Assembly: GCF_013408825.1 (NCBI RefSeq)
Contig: NZ_JACCBZ010000002.1
Location: 434,001-498,000, forward strand
Source of the DNA: Mucilaginibacter tundrae
GTDB lineage: Bacteria > Bacteroidota > Bacteroidia > Sphingobacteriales > Sphingobacteriaceae
Direction: 5' to 3'
Length of the DNA stretch: 64,000 nucleotides
Shown here: piece after piece, positions 61,136-64,000 of the stretch
Numbering within the stretch: the stretch's first letter is position 1
How the letters are laid out: every line of letters begins with the position of its first letter
Translations under genes and position numbers: made by a program
The notes under the pieces: generated by a model
What the model saw: only the letters and a program-made list of their open reading frames with translations
The model's database searches: none
Told to the model about the DNA's origin: nothing

Positions 61136-61155
61136 GTTGGTAAATTCCCCAACAA
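61136..61155. promoter_or_regulatory. 20-bp inverted-repeat motif, copy 4
   Basis: GTTGGTAAATTCCCCAACAA, perfect 5-bp arms. It ends one base before the GTG start of fecR and so covers its ribosome-binding region. Confidence 0.55.
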
Positions 61156-61156
61156 A

Positions 61157-62215
61157 GTGGCAGATCAAATCCATATAGAAAACTTATTCAGAAAATATCT
61201 CATTAGGCAATGCACACCGGATGAGATTAAAGAATTGTTCAAGTTATTCCGCAAAAAAGAAAATGAGGAAATCTTTACTTCCTTAATTGCTGAAGAACTT
61301 TCTAAAAATGCACCTGAGCCGCTTCAAATAGAACATGAAAATAGGGCTATTAGCAAGGTGAAATCTATTCTATTAAGCGAAATTCGCTTACAAATCCCCG
61401 CAAAGTCTGCCTCATTCAAATCCCGCTATAATATTCCCAATACCTGGCTGAAGATCGCTGCCCTTTGGTTGGTCATCGGTTCTGCTACAATGTTTATGCT
61501 ATTCAGACATTCTTCCGATAAATACAACGCTCAAATCAAACTGCATACCCAACAGTTAGTTACCAAAAACGGCCAGAGAAAATTTATCCAATTATTTGAT
61601 GGTACTAAAATATGGCTTAGCCCGTCCAGCACGATAAAATATAATGATCAGTTAGTTAATAATTATCGGGAAGTTACGCTGGACGGCGAAGCCTTTTTTG
61701 AAGTGGCAAAGGATAAAAAACACCCCTTTATTATACATAGCGGGCGGATGCAGACAGAAGTAGTTGGTACATCATTTAATGTAAAATCTTACAGCAAACA
61801 GAATATTTATAATGTTACCGTGGTTACGGGCATAGTAAGGGTGTCCATGTTATCGGCCAAAAAGGAAAAATTGTCCGAGGTCGTCCTAAAGCCGAAGCAA
61901 CAGGCCATCTATGACAATGGCCAAGCAACATTAGTCGACAAATCAGTTATGACGCTTGATCCCGTAATAAAAAGGAAGGATGGCATTTTGAGTTACGATG
62001 GTACAGCAGTGCCGGAAGTAGTCGCAGACTTAAGGCGCTATTACAATCAATCCATTGAACTGGAAGACAAGTCGGCAACCTGCCTTTGCTATGGCGAATT
62101 TGATACGACAAAGCCAATAGATATTGTATTACGACAATTGGCCGGGGCGATAGGTGCTACTATTAAGCTAACTGATAAAGGATATATAATAGAGGGGGGA
62201 TGTAATGACAGATAG
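61157..62215 (+). CDS. FecR-family anti-sigma factor
   Basis: 352 aa from a GTG start. An N-terminal helical anti-sigma domain, one membrane helix at about residues 95-115 (WLKIAALWLVIGSATMFMLF), the periplasmic FecR domain at about 140-240 (LFDGTKIWLSPSSTIKYN, VVGTSFNVKSYS), and a C-terminal DUF4974-type secretin-like domain. It relays a signal from the SusC/TonB receptor to the sigma factor. The GTG start is fixed by the frame; an overlapping inverted repeat covers its 5' side. Confidence 0.9.
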   Translation: MADQIHIENLFRKYLIRQCTPDEIKELFKLFRKKENEEIFTSLIAEELSKNAPEPLQIEHENRAISKVKSILLSEIRLQIPAKSASFKSRYNIPNTWLKIAALWLVIGSATMFMLFRHSSDKYNAQIKLHTQQLVTKNGQRKFIQLFDGTKIWLSPSSTIKYNDQLVNNYREVTLDGEAFFEVAKDKKHPFIIHSGRMQTEVVGTSFNVKSYSKQNIYNVTVVTGIVRVSMLSAKKEKLSEVVLKPKQQAIYDNGQATLVDKSVMTLDPVIKRKDGILSYDGTAVPEVVADLRRYYNQSIELEDKSATCLCYGEFDTTKPIDIVLRQLAGAIGATIKLTDKGYIIEGGCNDR

Positions 62216-62416
62216 CATAATATAAAGAAAATAGACTGCCGTTTCCGGCAGTTGCCTAACCAAATTTTAACGAATAAACTTAACTGCAAAAAAATGAAAA
62301 ATTGCTTTACAGGATTCCTTTTGCCCTTTTTGTGGCTCATTGAGCAGTCACCACCGCTAATTAATCCATTGAAATCAAGCATTATTTTATCCCTTAACCC
62401 CAATTAATTAAACACT

Positions 62417-64000
62417 ATGCTCAAAAATTTACGCTCCCGATTCAGGTACAAGTACTTTGTATTAACCGTTGCCACGACCTGTTTCATCAACTGCGCCCTG
62501 GCAACGGTAATAGCTAAATCACAAGATTTAGACAAGCGGATTTCTATAGATGTAGAAAAGAAAACATTAAAAGAAACGCTCGACCAAATTTCCAAACAGG
62601 CGCACATAGGTATTATATACAGCAATGCCAAAGGAATATTAAAAAAATCAGTAACGATCCATGCAAAAGATCAGCCGGTCAGTATAGTGCTTACTGAATT
62701 ATTGTCACCGCTTACCCTGACCTATGAAATTATCGGGGATCAGATTGTGATAAAATTAGATGATACAAGTGTGCGGCCTCCTTCGAAAGTGGTACCACAA
62801 AAACAAAAATTCCCAATAAAGGGAAAGGTTACCGACGTAAATGGTTTGGCTTTGCCTGGTGCAACTATTAAAATTAAAGATGGCGCGGCGTTGGCGACCA
62901 CTGACAGTAATGGTGAGTTTCAAATAAGCAATGTCGCTGATAGTACGATTTTACAAATATCTTTTGTTGGGTATCTAACAAAGGAGATTGTAATAAAAAA
63001 TACCAATTATATAACTATTTCTCTCGAAAATGGGAGTAATCAACTTAATGAGGTAGCTGTCGTATCTACGGGTTATCAGACTATACCGAAAGAAAGAGCG
63101 ACTGGATCTTTCACAATAATCGACAGCACCTTACTTAATCGCGCACCCTCATCTGATTTGATTTCAAGATTAAATGGTGTAACAAACGGCCTTTTGGTTT
63201 CCAGCTCTACCGCAAATAATTCCGGAAATCCATTGGGAATTAGCATTCGCGGAAGAAGTACGCTATTTTCCAATACCCAACCTTTAATCGTTATTGACAA
63301 TTTTCCTTTTGAAGGAGACATAAATACGATCAATCCGAATGATATTCAGACGGTTACTTTATTAAAAGATGCAGCGGCGGCATCTATATGGGGTGTAAGA
63401 GCAGGAAACGGAGTAATTGTAATAACAACAAAAAAAGGAAAGGTAAACAAGAAGCCGACCATCACTTTTAACACGAATCTAACAATTGGCAGTAAGCCTG
63501 ATCTTTATTATCAACCTCAATTGTCATCAAGTGATTACATCGACTTAGAAAAATATCTGTATAAACAGGGTTATTATGATGCTGAGTCATATGATGATTA
63601 TTCGCTAATATCTCCAGTGGTTGCCATATTACAAAAGGAAGGTGCAAACCAAATAACGGATGCACAGGCAAATCAGCAAATTAACGCGTTAAAAAATATA
63701 GATGTAAGAAAACAGGAAAGCGAATATTTTTATAGAAAAAGTGAACAGCAAGAATATCATTTAGATGTTAGCGGTGGTGGAACGAATAATACCTATTTCT
63801 TTTCCGGTGGCTACGACAAAAATATCGCAAATATTGTAGGAAACAGTGGATCAAGGATTACGCTCAAGGCGAGTAATACTTATTCTTTCCTTGATAATAG
63901 GTTAAAATTAAGTTCAGACATTAATTTTTCAAGGTCAGAAACCGATAATACCAATGCGTATGGATACACACCTCTTTACCCATATGAACAAATAGCCGAC
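62417..64000 (+). CDS. SusC/RagA-like TonB-dependent receptor, 5' part
   Basis: The frame is open from the ATG at 62417 to the last base (528 codons, no stop). Order: signal sequence (VLTVATTCFINCALATV), secretin/STN signalling domain at about residues 45-95 (KTLKETLDQISKQAHIGIIY), carboxypeptidase-regulatory-like domain at about 132-205 (KVTDVNGLALPGATIKIKDG), then the plug from about 225 (RLNGVTNGLLVS, ISIRGRSTLFSN) and SusC-type NPNDIQTVTLLKDAAAASIW. The STN domain fits trans-envelope signalling to FecR. The substrate is not identifiable. Confidence 0.93.
   Translation, partial: MLKNLRSRFRYKYFVLTVATTCFINCALATVIAKSQDLDKRISIDVEKKTLKETLDQISKQAHIGIIYSNAKGILKKSVTIHAKDQPVSIVLTELLSPLTLTYEIIGDQIVIKLDDTSVRPPSKVVPQKQKFPIKGKVTDVNGLALPGATIKIKDGAALATTDSNGEFQISNVADSTILQISFVGYLTKEIVIKNTNYITISLENGSNQLNEVAVVSTGYQTIPKERATGSFTIIDSTLLNRAPSSDLISRLNGVTNGLLVSSSTANNSGNPLGISIRGRSTLFSNTQPLIVIDNFPFEGDINTINPNDIQTVTLLKDAAAASIWGVRAGNGVIVITTKKGKVNKKPTITFNTNLTIGSKPDLYYQPQLSSSDYIDLEKYLYKQGYYDAESYDDYSLISPVVAILQKEGANQITDAQANQQINALKNIDVRKQESEYFYRKSEQQEYHLDVSGGGTNNTYFFSGGYDKNIANIVGNSGSRITLKASNTYSFLDNRLKLSSDINFSRSETDNTNAYGYTPLYPYEQIAD

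Noticed and set aside
62294..62407. 37-codon frame with hydrophobic residues before the SusC-like gene
   Set aside because: It has a start and stop and ends 9 bp before the receptor ATG, so it could be a leader peptide, but nothing beyond the open frame supports it.
1..64000. CRISPR array, tRNA, rRNA or complete insertion sequence
   Set aside because: No regularly spaced direct repeats, tRNA cloverleaf, rRNA or transposase gene could be found by reading the window.

Overview
The window looks like a chromosomal stretch of a Bacteroidota bacterium, most likely family Sphingobacteriaceae (Mucilaginibacter/Pedobacter type). The evidence is CTnDOT-type Tra/Mob proteins, TAnnTTTG promoter cores, a FecI-like sigma / FecR anti-sigma / SusC-like receptor locus, and LytTR regulators with LytS kinases. 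No integrase, tRNA gene or complete insertion sequence is visible, so the ends of the mobile element cannot be placed.

Layout. 0-7.1 kb: a tight forward operon with the C-terminus of an OLD-family (GajA-like) endonuclease, a UvrD-like helicase, SbcD and SbcC; this is a Gabija-like defence candidate fused to an SbcCD pair. 7.5-8.3 kb: an SDR oxidoreductase. 9.0-13.4 kb (minus strand): a PRTRC cassette (SSB, a small protein, E, C, F, B, ThiF). 14-20 kb (plus strand): small unknown genes, an SRAP protein, a Y-family polymerase and a DnaE-like polymerase, i.e. a mobile translesion/repair cassette. 20.2-42.6 kb (minus strand): a conjugation module. Read in transcription order it contains two tandem HTH + Toprim-like pairs, an oriT candidate, mobA, a repeat-rich gap, mobB, a ParA ATPase, two small paralogues, two DUF4134 proteins, TraF, the VirB4-like TraG, three tandem TraI/VirB5-like secreted paralogues, TraJ, TraK, a TraL-like protein, TraM, TraN, the VirD4 coupling ATPase, an M23 peptidase, ArdC, a DUF4099-type protein and membrane proteins.

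42.9-43.4 kb carries a promoter followed by a long, strongly base-paired candidate RNA and a 75-aa gene. 43.4-51.9 kb is the most unusual part. It holds a full-length class I lanthipeptide dehydratase (LanB with a SpaB_C domain), a 50-aa precursor-like peptide with eleven Thr and no Cys, a LytS-type kinase and three LytTR response regulators. No LanC cyclase, transporter or leader protease is present. This suggests a dehydrated but non-lanthionine peptide under two-component control.

52.5-55.5 kb (minus strand) encodes four exported proteins: a transglutaminase-like protein, an RHS-core protein with an HExxH zincin tip, and two small candidate partners. 55.7-59.5 kb holds an XRE regulator, small decayed genes, and an AT-rich MutS-like ATPase beside an HTH protein. 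59.9-64 kb is an ECF sigma factor, an unknown 190-aa protein, a FecR anti-sigma and the start of a SusC/TonB-dependent receptor that runs off the window. A 20-bp inverted-repeat motif (GTTGG-N8-CCAAC) recurs four times between 52 and 61 kb. A conserved hairpin-associated sequence lies downstream of three separate minus-strand genes.
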